64,000 bases of DNA, taken from positions 124,001-188,000 of the forward strand of contig NZ_UIGI01000001.1 of the NCBI RefSeq assembly GCF_900446255.1, written 5' to 3'. Of the stretch, positions 1 to 9,132 are shown one piece after another. Both the position numbers and the translations under genes were made by a program. Under the pieces are notes generated by a model. It ran no database searches and was not told where the DNA came from. It saw only the letters and a list, made by a program, of their open reading frames with translations. Position 1 is the stretch's first letter, and each line of letters begins with the position of its first letter. This stretch comes from Buttiauxella agrestis. GTDB taxonomy: Bacteria; Pseudomonadota; Gammaproteobacteria; Enterobacterales; Enterobacteriaceae.

Positions 1-576
1 CTGTTGGGAACACTGTGTGGTGATCCACGTGCTTCCAGCGGCAAAATTACCTTTGATGGTAAAGACATCACCGACTGGCATACCGCGCGCATCATGCGTG
101 AAGCAGTGGCGATTGTGCCGGAAGGACGCCGCGTATTTTCTCGCATGACGGTAGAAGAGAACCTGGCGATGGGTGGCTTCTTCGCGGAACGCGACCAGTA
201 TCATGAACGCATCCAACGCGTTTACGAACTGTTCCCGCGTCTGCTGGAGCGCCGCATTCAGCGTGCGGGTACGATGTCCGGCGGTGAGCAGCAGATGTTA
301 GCGATTGGTCGTGCGTTGATGAGCCAACCGCGTTTGCTGCTGTTAGATGAGCCATCGCTCGGCCTCGCGCCAATCATCATTCAGCAGATTTTCGATACCA
401 TCGAACAACTGCGTAGCGAAGGCATGACCATCTTCCTCGTCGAGCAGAACGCCAACCAGGCGCTGAAACTCGCTGACCGTGGCTACGTGCTGGAAAACGG
501 CCACGTGGTACTGGAAGACACTGGTGATGCGCTTCTGGCTAACGAAGCGGTGCGTAGCGCTTACCTCGGCGGCTAG
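1..576 (+). CDS. livF: Branched-chain amino acid ABC transporter ATPase LivF (5' end outside window)
   Basis: This is the C-terminal 191 residues of LivF, one of the two cytoplasmic ATPases of the high-affinity leucine/isoleucine/valine (LIV-I/LS) importer. The reading frame is open from base 1, so the start and the Walker A loop lie upstream of the window. Visible are the ABC signature MSGGEQQ, Walker B LLLLDEPSLGLAP and the H-loop region FLVEQNANQ. The sequence follows E. coli LivF almost residue for residue from just after the Walker A motif to the C-terminal AYLGG. It should be the last gene of a liv operon, since a strong hairpin with a T-run follows directly. Confidence 0.97.
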   Translation: MLGTLCGDPRASSGKITFDGKDITDWHTARIMREAVAIVPEGRRVFSRMTVEENLAMGGFFAERDQYHERIQRVYELFPRLLERRIQRAGTMSGGEQQMLAIGRALMSQPRLLLLDEPSLGLAPIIIQQIFDTIEQLRSEGMTIFLVEQNANQALKLADRGYVLENGHVVLEDTGDALLANEAVRSAYLGG

Positions 577-593
577 TTTATCGTTTCAACCAC

Positions 594-617
594 AAGGAGC
601 CTTTGGCTCCTTTTTTT
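594..617 (+). terminator. Rho-independent terminator after livF
   Basis: An eight-base-pair stem (AAGGAGCC with GGCTCCTT) closes a TTT loop and runs into seven T residues. It starts 18 bases after the livF stop codon and separates the liv operon from the ugp promoter. Confidence 0.92.
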
Positions 618-665
618 ATGACATTTTGCCTCCAGTCATAATTCCTTCACTTCATCGTAACGATC

Positions 666-707
666 CTGTCACCTCACGGTTATTTTTCTGTCATTCGCGC
701 ATGTCAT
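666..707 (+). promoter_or_regulatory. Pho box array upstream of ugpB
   Basis: Heptamers CTGTCAC (666), CGGTTAT (677) and CTGTCAT (688) recur with an exact 11-base phase, separated by 4-base spacers, and a further GTCAT-containing segment follows at 699-707. This is the known arrangement of PhoB half-sites, whose consensus is CTGTCAT. The ugp operon of E. coli is a Pho regulon member, so induction on phosphate starvation is expected here. The ugpB start lies about 70 bases downstream. Binding itself is inferred. Confidence 0.85.
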
Positions 708-777
708 GTTTTGATGCGAACAAAAACGCGTATTTTCGCGCAACTTATTCAACTCAAAATAATTCGAGAGATAAGAC

Positions 778-2097
778 ATGACTGCATCGTTACGACACAC
801 AGCAATTTGCCTGGCGCTTGGATGCGTATTTAGCAGTAGCGCCATCGCCGCCACTTCCATTCCTTTCTGGCACTCGATGGAAGGCGAACTGGGCAAAGAA
901 GTTGATTCACTGGCTCAACGCTTTAACCAGACGCATCCTGACTACAAAATTGTTCCGGTTTATAAAGGCAACTACGAACAAAACCTGGCGGCAGGGATTG
1001 CGGCATTCCGTTCGGGCAATGCGCCAGCCATTTTGCAGGTTTATGAAGTGGGCACGGCGACCATGATGGCCTCGAAAGCGATCAAGCCGGTGTATGAAGT
1101 ATTTAACGATGCAGGCATCAAGTTCGACGAATCTCAGTTTGTGCCGACGGTTTCCGGGTACTACACCGATGCGAAAACCGGGCATCTGCTTTCCCAGCCT
1201 TTCAACAGCTCCACGCCGGTGTTGTATTACAACAAAGACGCGTTTAAGAAAGCCGGTCTGAACCCGGATCAGCCGCCAAAAACCTGGCAGGATCTGGCTG
1301 ATTACACCGCCAAACTGAAAGCAGCGGGCATGAAGTGCGGCTACGCCAGCGGCTGGCAGGGCTGGATTCAAATTGAAAACTTCAGCGCCTGGAACGGCCT
1401 GCCCGTTGCGACTAAAAACAACGGCTTTGATGGCACCGACGCGGTTCTGGAATTCAACAAGCCCGAGCAGGTGAAACACATCGCCCTGCTGCAAGAGTTG
1501 AACAAGAAAGGCGATTTCAGCTACTTCGGTCGTAAAGACGAATCCACCGAGAAGTTCTACAACGGCGATTGCGCCATTACTACCGCCTCTTCCGGTTCGC
1601 TGGCAGATATCCGCCACTACGCCAAATTCAACTACGGCGTGGGCATGATGCCTTACGACGCAACCATCCCGAATGCGCCACAAAACGCCATTATCGGCGG
1701 GGCAAGTTTGTGGGTAATGCAGGGTAAAGACGCGGCAACTTACAAAGGCGTTGCCGAGTTTATGCAGTTCCTCGCCCAGCCTGAAATCGCTGCCGAATGG
1801 CACCAGAAAACGGGTTACTTGCCGATTACCAAAGCCGCGTATGACCTGACGCGCGAGCAAGGTTTCTACGAGAAAAACCCGGGTGCTGACATCGCCACGC
1901 GCCAGATGATGAACAAGCCGCCATTGCCATTCACCAAAGGTCTGCGTCTGGGCAATATGCCGCAGATTCGTACCATCGTGGACGAAGAACTGGAATCGGT
2001 GTGGACCGGCAAGAAAACCCCTCAGCAAGCGTTAGACAGCGCGGTTGAGCGTGGCAATCAACTTCTGCGCCGTTTCGAGCAATCGACTAAGTCTTAA
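778..2097 (+). CDS. ugpB: sn-Glycerol-3-phosphate periplasmic binding protein UgpB
   Basis: Periplasmic substrate-binding subunit of the Ugp ABC importer, which takes up glycerol-3-phosphate and glycerophosphodiesters. The 439-residue product starts with a classical signal peptide (positive MTASLRH, hydrophobic core, cleavage after SSSAIAA near residue 24). The mature start [14 protein letters not shown] and the overall length match E. coli UgpB. It belongs to solute-binding protein family 1. The gene is first in ugpBAECQ and carries the PhoB-type promoter. A REP-type inverted repeat follows it, which fits the usual excess of binding protein over membrane subunits through mRNA stabilisation. 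A long antisense reading frame opposite it looks like a codon-bias shadow. Confidence 0.97.
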   Translation: MTASLRHTAICLALGCVFSSSAIAATSIPFWHSMEGELGKEVDSLAQRFNQTHPDYKIVPVYKGNYEQNLAAGIAAFRSGNAPAILQVYEVGTATMMASKAIKPVYEVFNDAGIKFDESQFVPTVSGYYTDAKTGHLLSQPFNSSTPVLYYNKDAFKKAGLNPDQPPKTWQDLADYTAKLKAAGMKCGYASGWQGWIQIENFSAWNGLPVATKNNGFDGTDAVLEFNKPEQVKHIALLQELNKKGDFSYFGRKDESTEKFYNGDCAITTASSGSLADIRHYAKFNYGVGMMPYDATIPNAPQNAIIGGASLWVMQGKDAATYKGVAEFMQFLAQPEIAAEWHQKTGYLPITKAAYDLTREQGFYEKNPGADIATRQMMNKPPLPFTKGLRLGNMPQIRTIVDEELESVWTGKKTPQQALDSAVERGNQLLRRFEQSTKS

Positions 2098-2107
2098 GTT
2101 TTTCAGT

Positions 2108-2181
2108 GTCGGATGACGCTTCGCTTATCCGACCTACGAATGGCTGTTTGTAGGTCGGTTAAGGCGAAGCCGTCACCCGAC
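2108..2181. repeat. REP/BIME-type inverted repeat between ugpB and ugpA
   Basis: Two REP-like arms face each other: GTCGGATGACGCTTCGCTTA at the left and a complementary-type arm ending GCCGTCACCCGAC, joined by TAGGTCGG/CCGACCTA arms. The whole can fold into a large stem. It lies between the binding-protein gene and the permease genes, where such elements commonly protect upstream mRNA. Confidence 0.8.
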
Positions 2182-2204
2182 ATTGTTCAGGAAAAGAATT
2201 ACTT

Positions 2205-3092
2205 ATGTCATCATCTCGTCCTGTATTCCGTTCCGGCTGGCTGCCTTATGCGCTGGTTTTGCCGCAGCTGATTATCACCATTATCTTTTTCATCTGGCCT
2301 GCGGGCGAAGCGCTGTGGTATTCGCTGCAAAACGTCGATCCGTTTGGGCTTTCAAGCACCTTTGTCGGGCTGGATAACTTCAAACAGCTTTTCCACGACA
2401 GCTATTATCTCGACTCCTTCTACACCACCTTAATTTTCAGCGGATTAGTGGCAGGCAGCGGCCTGCTGGTGTCGCTATTTTTCGCTGCCCTCACGGATTA
2501 TGTGGTGCGCGGCAGCCGTATTTATCAAACGTTGATGTTACTGCCGTATGCGGTGGCGCCCGCGATTGCCGCCGTATTGTGGATCTTCCTGTTCAACCCT
2601 GGGCGCGGCCTGTTAACGCACCTGCTGGAGCAGTTTGGTTATCACTGGAACCACGCGCAAAACAGCGGTCAGGCGATGTTCCTTGTGGTGTTTGCCTCGG
2701 TCTGGAAGCAAATCAGCTACAACTACCTGTTCTTCTTCGCTGCACTTCAGTCGATTCCTCGATCCTTGGTCGAAGCCGCTTCCATTGATGGGGCCGGGCC
2801 GGTGCGCCGCTTCTTTAAATTGTCGCTGCCGCTGATTGCGCCAGTGAGTTTCTTCCTGCTGGTGGTGAATCTGGTTTACGCCTTTTTCGATACCTTCCCG
2901 GTTATCGACGCCGCAACTGGCGGTGGCCCGGTACAAGCCACTACCACGCTTATCTACAAAATTTATCGCGAAGGTTTTGCCGGTCTCGACCTTTCCGCAT
3001 CGGCGGCGCAATCGGTAGTGCTGATGTTCCTGGTCATCATCCTGACCGTCATTCAGTTCCGCTTCGTGGAACGTAAGGTGCGCTACCAATGA
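2205..3092 (+). CDS. ugpA: Glycerol-3-phosphate ABC transporter permease UgpA
   Basis: Inner-membrane permease subunit of the Ugp importer, 295 residues with six predicted hydrophobic segments. The EAA loop ([23 protein letters not shown], abbreviated here) that contacts the ATPase is present near residues 188-210. It belongs to the MalF/UgpA type of carbohydrate-family permeases. The ATG follows AGGAAAAG. Its stop codon overlaps the start of ugpE (ATGA), indicating translational coupling. Confidence 0.97.
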   Translation: MSSSRPVFRSGWLPYALVLPQLIITIIFFIWPAGEALWYSLQNVDPFGLSSTFVGLDNFKQLFHDSYYLDSFYTTLIFSGLVAGSGLLVSLFFAALTDYVVRGSRIYQTLMLLPYAVAPAIAAVLWIFLFNPGRGLLTHLLEQFGYHWNHAQNSGQAMFLVVFASVWKQISYNYLFFFAALQSIPRSLVEAASIDGAGPVRRFFKLSLPLIAPVSFFLLVVNLVYAFFDTFPVIDAATGGGPVQATTTLIYKIYREGFAGLDLSASAAQSVVLMFLVIILTVIQFRFVERKVRYQ

Positions 3093-3934
3093 TTGAGAAC
3101 CGCCGCGGGCTGACGATTTTCAGCCATACCATGCTCATTCTTGGCATCATCGTGATTCTGTTTCCGCTGTACGTCGCATTTGTGGCGGCAACGCTGGACA
3201 GCCAGGCCGTGTTTCAAACGCCAATGACGCTGATCCCAGGCTCCCATCTGCTGGAAAATATGACCCATATTTGGGTACATGGCGTGGGTGCAAACAGTGC
3301 GCCGTTTGGCCTGATGCTGCTAAACAGCTTCGTGATGGCGATGGTTATCACCATCGGCAAAATCACGGTGTCGATGCTCTCCGCTTTTGCCATTGTCTGG
3401 TTCCGTTTTCCATTGCGTAACCTGTTCTTCTGGATGATTTTCATCACCCTGATGCTGCCGGTCGAAGTGCGAATTTTTCCAACGGTAGAAGTCATCGCCA
3501 ATCTCAAAATGCTCGACAGCTACACCGGTCTGACGCTGCCGCTAATGGCTTCGGCGACCGCCACGTTTTTGTTCCGCCAGTTCTTTATGACGCTGCCCGA
3601 CGAGTTAATGGAAGCGGCTCGCATTGATGGTGCAACGCCGATGCGCTTCTTCCGCGACATCGTGCTGCCGCTCTCGAAAACCAATCTGGCGGCGCTATTC
3701 GTCATCACCTTTATCTACGGCTGGAACCAGTATCTGTGGCCGTTGCTGATTGTCAGCGACGTCAACCTCGGCACTGCCGTGGCGGGTATCAAAAGCATGA
3801 TGTCTTCCGGTGAAGGCTCGACCCAGTGGAACCAGGTGATGGCGGCGATGCTGCTAACGCTGATTCCGCCGGTAATTATTGTTTTAGCCATGCAACGCGC
3901 GTTTGTGCGTGGCCTTGTTGATAGTGAGAAATAA
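3089..3934 (+). CDS. ugpE: Glycerol-3-phosphate ABC transporter permease UgpE
   Basis: Second inner-membrane permease of the Ugp importer (281 residues, MalG type). The N-terminal transmembrane segment starts around residue 12, and the EAA motif [17 protein letters not shown] is seen near residues 170-187. It would pair with UgpA to form the channel and dock on the UgpC dimer. It overlaps ugpA by four bases and is followed after five bases by ugpC. Confidence 0.97.
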   Translation: MIENRRGLTIFSHTMLILGIIVILFPLYVAFVAATLDSQAVFQTPMTLIPGSHLLENMTHIWVHGVGANSAPFGLMLLNSFVMAMVITIGKITVSMLSAFAIVWFRFPLRNLFFWMIFITLMLPVEVRIFPTVEVIANLKMLDSYTGLTLPLMASATATFLFRQFFMTLPDELMEAARIDGATPMRFFRDIVLPLSKTNLAALFVITFIYGWNQYLWPLLIVSDVNLGTAVAGIKSMMSSGEGSTQWNQVMAAMLLTLIPPVIIVLAMQRAFVRGLVDSEK

Positions 3935-3939
3935 CGTTC

Positions 3940-5010
3940 ATGGCAGGTTTAAAATTACAGGCAGTCAGCAAAAGCTGGGACAACAAAACCCAGGTGATTC
4001 AACCGTTAACGCTCGATGTGGCTGATGGCGAATTTATCGTGATGGTCGGGCCGTCGGGCTGTGGTAAATCGACGTTGCTGCGTATGGTTGCCGGGCTTGA
4101 GCGCGTCACCAGCGGCGACATCTGGATTGACCGCCAGCGCGTCACAGAAATGGAGCCGAAAGAGCGCGGTATTGCGATGGTGTTCCAGAATTACGCGCTT
4201 TATCCGCATATGAGCGTGGAAGAAAACATGGCGTGGGGGCTGAAAATTCGTGGCATGGGCAAAGCGCATATTCAGCAGAAAGTGGCAGAAGCAGCACGTA
4301 TTCTGGAACTCGATGGTTTGCTAAAACGCCGTCCGCGTGAGCTTTCTGGCGGGCAACGTCAACGCGTGGCGATGGGGCGTGCGATTGTGCGCGATCCGGC
4401 GGTATTCCTGTTTGATGAACCGTTATCAAACCTCGACGCTAAACTGCGCGTGCAAATGCGCCTCGAATTACAGCAACTGCATCGCCGCCTGAAAACCACC
4501 AGTCTGTACGTCACCCACGATCAGGTCGAAGCGATGACGCTGGCGCAGCGCGTGATGGTGATGAACAAAGGCGTTGCCGAACAAATCGGTACGCCCGTTG
4601 AAGTTTACGAGCGCCCGGCAAGCCGCTTTGTGGCGAGTTTTATTGGCTCGCCAGCCATGAATTTGCTGGAAGGTAAAATCAGTGCTGACGGCTCGCGTTT
4701 TGAGCTGGCAGGCGGCATGGCGTTACCACTGGGAAATGCGGCAAATCTGCAACGAGGCCGCGCTGTTACCCTGGGTATCCGCCCGGAACATATTGCGCTA
4801 AGCTCACAAACCGCAGGCGGCATCCCCTTTAAGGTGGACACGCTGGAGATGCTCGGCGCGGATAATCTGGTGCACGGGCGTTGGGGCGAGCAGAAAATGG
4901 TGGTGCGCCTTGGGCATCAGGAACGCCCGCAACCCGGCAGTACGTTATGGCTGCATCTGCCTGAAAACAATCTGCATTTCTTTGATAAAGAAAATGGACA
5001 ACGTTTATGA
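3940..5010 (+). CDS. ugpC: Glycerol-3-phosphate ABC transporter ATPase UgpC
   Basis: Cytoplasmic ATPase of the Ugp importer, 356 residues, MalK/CUT1 type. Walker [10 protein letters not shown] is at residues 37-45, with the signature [14 protein letters not shown], Walker [13 protein letters not shown] and the H-loop [12 protein letters not shown]-terminal regulatory TOBE/OB region follows from about residue 235. In E. coli UgpC and MalK can replace each other. The gene overlaps ugpQ by four bases (ATGA). Confidence 0.97.
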   Translation: MAGLKLQAVSKSWDNKTQVIQPLTLDVADGEFIVMVGPSGCGKSTLLRMVAGLERVTSGDIWIDRQRVTEMEPKERGIAMVFQNYALYPHMSVEENMAWGLKIRGMGKAHIQQKVAEAARILELDGLLKRRPRELSGGQRQRVAMGRAIVRDPAVFLFDEPLSNLDAKLRVQMRLELQQLHRRLKTTSLYVTHDQVEAMTLAQRVMVMNKGVAEQIGTPVEVYERPASRFVASFIGSPAMNLLEGKISADGSRFELAGGMALPLGNAANLQRGRAVTLGIRPEHIALSSQTAGGIPFKVDTLEMLGADNLVHGRWGEQKMVVRLGHQERPQPGSTLWLHLPENNLHFFDKENGQRL

Positions 5011-5750
5011 GTAACTGGCCATACCCAAAAGTCGCCGCGCATCGTGGCGGCGGAAAACTGGCACCGGAAAACACGCTGGCGGCGATTGATGTGGGTGCGC
5101 GATTCGGTCATACGATGATTGAGTTTGACGCGAAGCTGTCAAAAGACGGGCAAATCTTCCTGCTGCATGATGACACGCTGGAGCGCACCAGTAATGGCTG
5201 GGGAGTGGCGGGTGATTTGCCGTGGGATAAGCTGCTCAACGTTGACGCCGGAAGCTGGTTTAGCAATGAATTCAAAGGCGAGCCATTGCCGCTGCTTTCG
5301 CAGGTTGCAGAGCGCTGTAAAGAACATGGCATGATGGTCAATATCGAAATCAAGCCGACCACGGGCACTGACACCGAAACCGGGAAAGTCATTGCGCTGG
5401 CCGCTCGTGAATTATGGCAGGGGCAAACCGCGCCACTACTGTCGTCTTTTTCCATTGATGCGCTGGAAGCGGCACAACATGCGGTTCCAGAGTTACCACG
5501 GGGTTTGTTGCTGGATGAATGGCGTGATGACTGGCACGAGCTGACCACTCGCCTGGGCTGCGTATCACTTCATTTGAACCATCAATTGCTGGATGAAACG
5601 CGTGTGCGGGAACTCAAAGCGGCGGGTTTATTTATTCTGGTTTATACCGTGAATAATCCCCAACGAGCAGACACGCTGCTGCGCTGGGGAGTCGATACTA
5701 TTTGCACTGACCGCATCGACCAAATTGGTGCGGACTTTACGGCCCAATAG
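5007..5750 (+). CDS. ugpQ: Cytoplasmic glycerophosphodiester phosphodiesterase UgpQ
   Basis: Hydrolyses glycerophosphodiesters to sn-glycerol-3-phosphate and the free alcohol as they enter by the Ugp system. The 247-residue protein has the GDPD fold motifs: [12 protein letters not shown] near the N-terminus (catalytic His and Glu), [10 protein letters not shown] with LLHDD, and EIKP around residue 113. No signal peptide is present, which separates it from periplasmic GlpQ. It is the last gene of the ugp operon, and its final 14 bases overlap the end of convergent yhhA. Confidence 0.96.
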   Translation: MSNWPYPKVAAHRGGGKLAPENTLAAIDVGARFGHTMIEFDAKLSKDGQIFLLHDDTLERTSNGWGVAGDLPWDKLLNVDAGSWFSNEFKGEPLPLLSQVAERCKEHGMMVNIEIKPTTGTDTETGKVIALAARELWQGQTAPLLSSFSIDALEAAQHAVPELPRGLLLDEWRDDWHELTTRLGCVSLHLNHQLLDETRVRELKAAGLFILVYTVNNPQRADTLLRWGVDTICTDRIDQIGADFTAQ

Positions 5751-6165
5751 TTTTCAGCGGAATGCTCGGCTGTAACGTCGAGCTACCATGAGAATTCAGC
5801 ATGCTGCCATTGGTTCTCGGTTGCAGCATGTGATCCTGCCCGCTGGCGTTCGAACCACTGCCACTCAACATCCCTCCATTCGTATTCGGCAACACCTGTT
5901 GCGTCCCGACATCCAGTTCGTTTGGCAACGTTCTCGAATTATTGTTTATCTGCGATTCCAGATGCTGTTGCTGTACGCGTGTTTGTGTTTGTAACTGCTG
6001 ATTCAACATTCCTTTTTGCTGTATCTGCTGCGTCTGCATTTGCTGCTGCATCCGTTGCTGACTGGGATTCTGGTAACCCGGTTGATTGGGATTATTCAGG
6101 GTATTAATCGGCTGTGCCAAACAGGTCAACGGCAGCAAAGCTGCCACAAGTAATATTTTTTTCAT
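5737..6165 (-). CDS. yhhA: DUF2756 family protein YhhA (Gln/Asn-rich, secreted)
   Basis: A 142-residue protein with an N-terminal signal peptide ([17 protein letters not shown]) and a mature chain very rich in Gln and Asn (repeated QQ, QTQ and NN runs), like E. coli YhhA between ugpQ and ggt. Its function is unknown, and the composition suggests an unstructured or coiled segment. I chose the ATG at 6165 rather than one five codons upstream because the signal peptide begins there and GGAGG-type bases (complement of CCTCC) precede it. It converges on ugpQ and diverges from ggt. Confidence 0.88.
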   Translation of the reverse strand: MKKILLVAALLPLTCLAQPINTLNNPNQPGYQNPSQQRMQQQMQTQQIQQKGMLNQQLQTQTRVQQQHLESQINNNSRTLPNELDVGTQQVLPNTNGGMLSGSGSNASGQDHMLQPRTNGSMLNSHGSSTLQPSIPLKTIGP

Positions 6166-6288
6166 CGTCACTTCCTCCATTTGGGGGATCTACTAAGTTT
6201 AATCGTTTTCCGTAGTTACGAAGATTATTTAGGAGTTTTAGACCAGGCTTATTGGGCGATTGACTGGACAAACATGGAGAAAACAACG
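6166..6288. promoter_or_regulatory. Divergent yhhA/ggt intergenic region
   Basis: This 123-base gap lies between the divergent yhhA and ggt starts and must hold both promoters. The open frame running through it ahead of ggt is most likely not translated. I could not assign -35/-10 boxes or operators with confidence. Confidence 0.45.
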
Positions 6289-8055
6289 ATGAAGCAGTGG
6301 AAAACTTTTCGTTCAGAAGTACTGCGTTGGATGACCATTCCTGCGCTCATGATAGGACTTTGCCTTTCTGTTAATGCTGCGCCCCCTCCGGCGGCACCCC
6401 CGGTATCCTATGGTGTTGAAGCTGACGTACACCATGCGGTGCGTGCTGAAAATGGCATGGTGGCTTCGCAAGATTCTCTCGCCACACAAGTGGGCGTCGA
6501 TATTCTGAAACAGGGCGGAAATGCGGTAGATGCCGCAGTTGCAGTCGGTTTTGCGCTGGCGGTGACTCACCCGCAGGCCGGGAATATTGGCGGCGGTGGC
6601 TTTATGATGCTGCGCACCAAAGACGGTAAAACCACCGCCATTGATTTCCGTGAAATGGCACCAGAAAAAGCCACGCGTGATATGTTCCTCGACGCGCAAG
6701 GCAACGCTGACAGCAAAAAATCCCTCACTTCTCATCTTGCTTCCGGCACACCTGGCACCGTGGCGGGCTTCTCAATGGCGCTGGAAAAATATGGCACTCT
6801 GCCGCTCAACAAAGTGATTCAGCCTGCGATTAAACTGGCGCAGGACGGATTTACGGTGAACGATGCACTGGCTGAAGATTTAAAGGTGTATGGCGCGGAA
6901 GTGATCCCGAATCACCCAAACAGCAAAGCTATTTTCTGGAAAGCGGATGGCGAACCGCTGCAAAAGGGCGACAAACTGGTGCAGACCAACCTCGCCAAAA
7001 GCCTGGAAATGATTGCTGAAAATGGCCCGGATGCTTTCTATAAAGGGGCTATTGCTGACCAGATTGCGGATGAAATGGCAAAAAATGGTGGGCTGATCAG
7101 CAAAGCGGATCTGGCGAATTACAAGGCGGTAGAACGTGCGCCAATTAGCGGCGAATACCGTGGCTATGAGATTTTCTCTATGCCGCCGCCGTCTTCCGGT
7201 GGCATTCATATCGTGCAAATCCTTAATATTCTGGAAAACTTCGACCTCGCCAAATACGGTTTTGGTAGCGCCGATGCGATGCAACTCACCGCTGAGGCTG
7301 AAAAATATGCTTATGCCGATCGCTCAGAATATCTTGGCGATCCGGATTTTGTGAAAGTACCGTGGCAGGCGCTGACCAACAAAGCCTATGCGAAATCGTT
7401 GGCAGAACAGATAGATATCAACAAAGCGCGACCATCAAGCGAAATCAAACCGGGCAAACTTGCCCCATATGAAAGCAACCAGACCACGCATTTCTCGGTG
7501 GTGGATAAAGACGGCAACGCTGTAGCAGTGACTTACACCCTTAATACCGTGTTCGGCACAGGTATTGTGGCGGGGAATACCGGCATTCTGATGAATAACC
7601 AAATGGATGATTTCTCGGCCAAACCGGGTGTTCCGAACGTCTACGGGCTGGTGGGTGGCGATGCCAACGCAGTAGGGCCGCACAAACGTCCGTTGTCGTC
7701 GATGTCGCCAACTATCGTGGTCAAAGATGGGAAAACCTGGCTGGTGACGGGTAGCCCAGGCGGTAGCCGAATCATCACCACTGTGCTGCAAATGGTGATG
7801 AATACCATTGATTATGGGATGAACGTCGCCGAAGCGACCAACGCGCCGCGTTTCCATCATCAGTGGTTGCCAGATGAGTTACGTGTTGAAAAAGGATTTA
7901 GCCCGGACACCATCAAACTGCTGAAAGATAAAGGGCAGAATGTGCAGGTGAAAGAGGCGATGGGCAGTACACAAAGCATTATGGTTGCGCCGGATGGCAC
8001 GCTGTATGGCGCATCTGACCCGCGTTCCGTGGATGATTTGACGGCGGGTTATTAA
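6289..8055 (+). CDS. ggt: Periplasmic gamma-glutamyltranspeptidase
   Basis: Cleaves and transfers the gamma-glutamyl group of glutathione and related compounds in the periplasm. The precursor is 588 residues (E. coli about 580). The signal peptide begins MKQWKTFRSEV and ends near LCLSVNAA. The enzyme matures by self-cleavage before a Thr in the motif NQTTHFSVVD; that catalytic Thr is residue 399 here. Substrate-site motifs PLSSMSPTIV and GSPGGSR are intact. I chose the ATG at 6289, preceded by GGAG, because it begins the signal peptide; an in-frame ATG at 6274 is an alternative. The gene stands alone, followed by a large inverted repeat. Confidence 0.96.
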   Translation: MKQWKTFRSEVLRWMTIPALMIGLCLSVNAAPPPAAPPVSYGVEADVHHAVRAENGMVASQDSLATQVGVDILKQGGNAVDAAVAVGFALAVTHPQAGNIGGGGFMMLRTKDGKTTAIDFREMAPEKATRDMFLDAQGNADSKKSLTSHLASGTPGTVAGFSMALEKYGTLPLNKVIQPAIKLAQDGFTVNDALAEDLKVYGAEVIPNHPNSKAIFWKADGEPLQKGDKLVQTNLAKSLEMIAENGPDAFYKGAIADQIADEMAKNGGLISKADLANYKAVERAPISGEYRGYEIFSMPPPSSGGIHIVQILNILENFDLAKYGFGSADAMQLTAEAEKYAYADRSEYLGDPDFVKVPWQALTNKAYAKSLAEQIDINKARPSSEIKPGKLAPYESNQTTHFSVVDKDGNAVAVTYTLNTVFGTGIVAGNTGILMNNQMDDFSAKPGVPNVYGLVGGDANAVGPHKRPLSSMSPTIVVKDGKTWLVTGSPGGSRIITTVLQMVMNTIDYGMNVAEATNAPRFHHQWLPDELRVEKGFSPDTIKLLKDKGQNVQVKEAMGSTQSIMVAPDGTLYGASDPRSVDDLTAGY

Positions 8056-8057
8056 GT

Positions 8058-8141
8058 TGCCCCTCACCCCGGCCCTCTCCCTCAGGAGAGGGAGAAAGCC
8101 GTAGAGTCCCCTCTCCTGAGGGAGAGGGTTAGGGTGAGGGC
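8058..8141. repeat. CCCTCTCC-type palindromic repeat between ggt and yhhY
   Basis: Two arms, CCCTCACCCCGGCCCTCTCC on the left and a near complement (GGAGAGGGTTAGGGTGAGGG) on the right, enclose a nested palindrome around CTCCCTCAGGAGAGGGAG. The structure can fold on either strand and lies between convergent ggt and yhhY, where it could act as a bidirectional terminator. A shorter relative (CCTTCTCCCT...) follows avtA. Confidence 0.75.
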
Positions 8142-8144
8142 GAT

Positions 8145-8642
8145 TTACTCCGGCTTAATCCGAGCCATAAAATACGCATCCACAAACTTCCCATCACGCA
8201 GCGCGAAGTTTTTACCGGTGCCTTCTATCTCAAAGCCGAATTTACGATACACCGCCAGCGCAGGTGCGTTATCAACAAACACCGTCAACTCGATACGCTC
8301 GACGCGCAGCCAGTTATCACACAGGTCGGTCATGGCTGCCATCAACGCGCTGGCGACGCCTCTGCCATGAAAATTGCTGTCCACGCCTATGCCAAAGTTT
8401 GCGACGTGGCTGCGGCGCGGTGAGGGTTCAATCGCAAGCGTCAGTTGACCAACCACTTTTCTATCAATACATGCGACCAGATTACGGCTACCAGGCTTTG
8501 GTTCCTTCAACCGTTCCAGCCACTGCGCTTGCGGAGAATGAGGAATATGTAGCGTGTCGCGTTGCGGCGCCGGTTGAGAGTAAAGTTGATGCAGAGCTTC
8601 CGCATCGCCGATTTCAGCATGACGTATCACTATTTCGCTCAT
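8145..8642 (-). CDS. yhhY: GNAT-family N-acetyltransferase YhhY
   Basis: A 165-residue GCN5-related acetyltransferase. Acetyl-CoA-binding motif A is seen as NFHGRGVASALM (around residues 90-102), followed by ELTVFVDNAPALAVYRKFGFE. The length and the ends (MSEIVIRHAE, DAYFMARI) match E. coli YhhY, described as acting on amino acids such as Met and Phe. I took the ATG at 8642, preceded by GAGGAG, over a longer open frame extending to 8810, because that extension would run antisense through the ryhB region and has no counterpart in the orthologue. Confidence 0.93.
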   Translation of the reverse strand: MSEIVIRHAEIGDAEALHQLYSQPAPQRDTLHIPHSPQAQWLERLKEPKPGSRNLVACIDRKVVGQLTLAIEPSPRRSHVANFGIGVDSNFHGRGVASALMAAMTDLCDNWLRVERIELTVFVDNAPALAVYRKFGFEIEGTGKNFALRDGKFVDAYFMARIKPE

Positions 8643-8744
8643 TCCTTTTCTCCTCAATTGGTTAGGTAACCCCTTCAACATTATTGACTTTTTAATTTTC
8701 GTCAACTGCCAATTATTTCTAAAAAATAGTAGACAAGTGCGAAT

Positions 8745-8763
8745 GATAATGATTATTATTGCC
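8745..8763 (+). promoter_or_regulatory. Fur box over the ryhB promoter
   Basis: The 19-mer beginning GATAATGATTATTATT matches 15 of 19 positions of the Fur consensus GATAATGATAATCATTATC. It covers the -10 box TATTAT at 8754-8759, six bases before the expected RNA start. A -35-like TAGACA lies at 8730-8735. The arrangement predicts repression by Fe2+-Fur and induction under iron shortage, as for RyhB in E. coli. Confidence 0.88.
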
Positions 8764-8765
8764 AT

Positions 8766-8860
8766 GCGTTCAGGGGAGACCCTTACGGAGACAACCTGAA
8801 AGCACGACATTGCTCACATTGCTTCCAGTATTACTTAGCCAGCCTTGCGCTGGCTTTTTT
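8766..8860 (+). ncRNA. ryhB: RyhB iron-responsive small RNA
   Basis: The stretch is recognisable as RyhB: the core AACCTGAAAGCACGACATTG, the following CTCACATTGCTTCCAGTATT and the 3' segment TACTTAGCCAGC are the same as the E. coli RNA from memory, while the 5' end (GCGTTCAGGGGAGACC) and terminator loop vary. The intrinsic terminator is AGCCAGC...GCTGGCT followed by nine T residues. The core pairs with target mRNAs with Hfq to shut down non-essential iron proteins. Its place between yhhY and yhhX is the same as in E. coli. Ends are estimated to within a few bases. Confidence 0.95.
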
Positions 8861-8873
8861 TTTGCCCTTCTGA

Positions 8874-8983
8874 TTTGAAGCTGTAGCTGCGTTGGCTGCG
8901 CTCACTCACCCGAATCACTTACATAAGTAAGCTCATCGGGATTCGTTCTCTTGCCGCCTTGCTACAACTCCAACTCATTCGGG
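8874..8983. repeat. ERIC element (intergenic repeat unit)
   Basis: The central palindrome CACTTACATAAGTAAGCTCA with flanks GGGATTCG and CTGCGCTCACTCACCCG corresponds to the conserved core of ERIC elements (primer sites ERIC1R and ERIC2 are recognisable). The element starts about 11 bases after the ryhB T-run and sits between ryhB and yhhX. Outer limits are approximate. Confidence 0.85.
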
Positions 8984-9010
8984 CAAACAACTATCGATCC
9001 GTCTTTTCGT

Positions 9011-9040
9011 AGGGCGGAAAAGCGCAGCGTCCTCCGCCAA
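9011..9040. repeat. Single REP-like hairpin upstream of yhhX
   Basis: GGCGGA at 9013 pairs with TCCGCC at 9033 around AAAAGCGCAGCGTCC, the same GCGCAGCGTC core as in other REP-like units of this window. Confidence 0.55.
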
Positions 9041-9132
9041 AAGCAAACAACTCCATAGCCGCAAAATCACGGTGCCATCCGCCTCCGTCTCAAGTATGGT
9101 AATTGCAATTCAAAGTCAAAAAGGACGAAGCA

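Noticed and set aside
907-2028. 373-codon minus-strand frame opposite ugpB
   Set aside because: It lies wholly antisense to a well-supported gene, has no recognisable domain, and the strong codon bias of ugpB explains the open frame.
8643-8810. N-terminal extension of yhhY through the ryhB promoter
   Set aside because: The extension has no counterpart in E. coli YhhY and would be antisense to the Fur box and ryhB; a good ribosome site supports the start at 8642.
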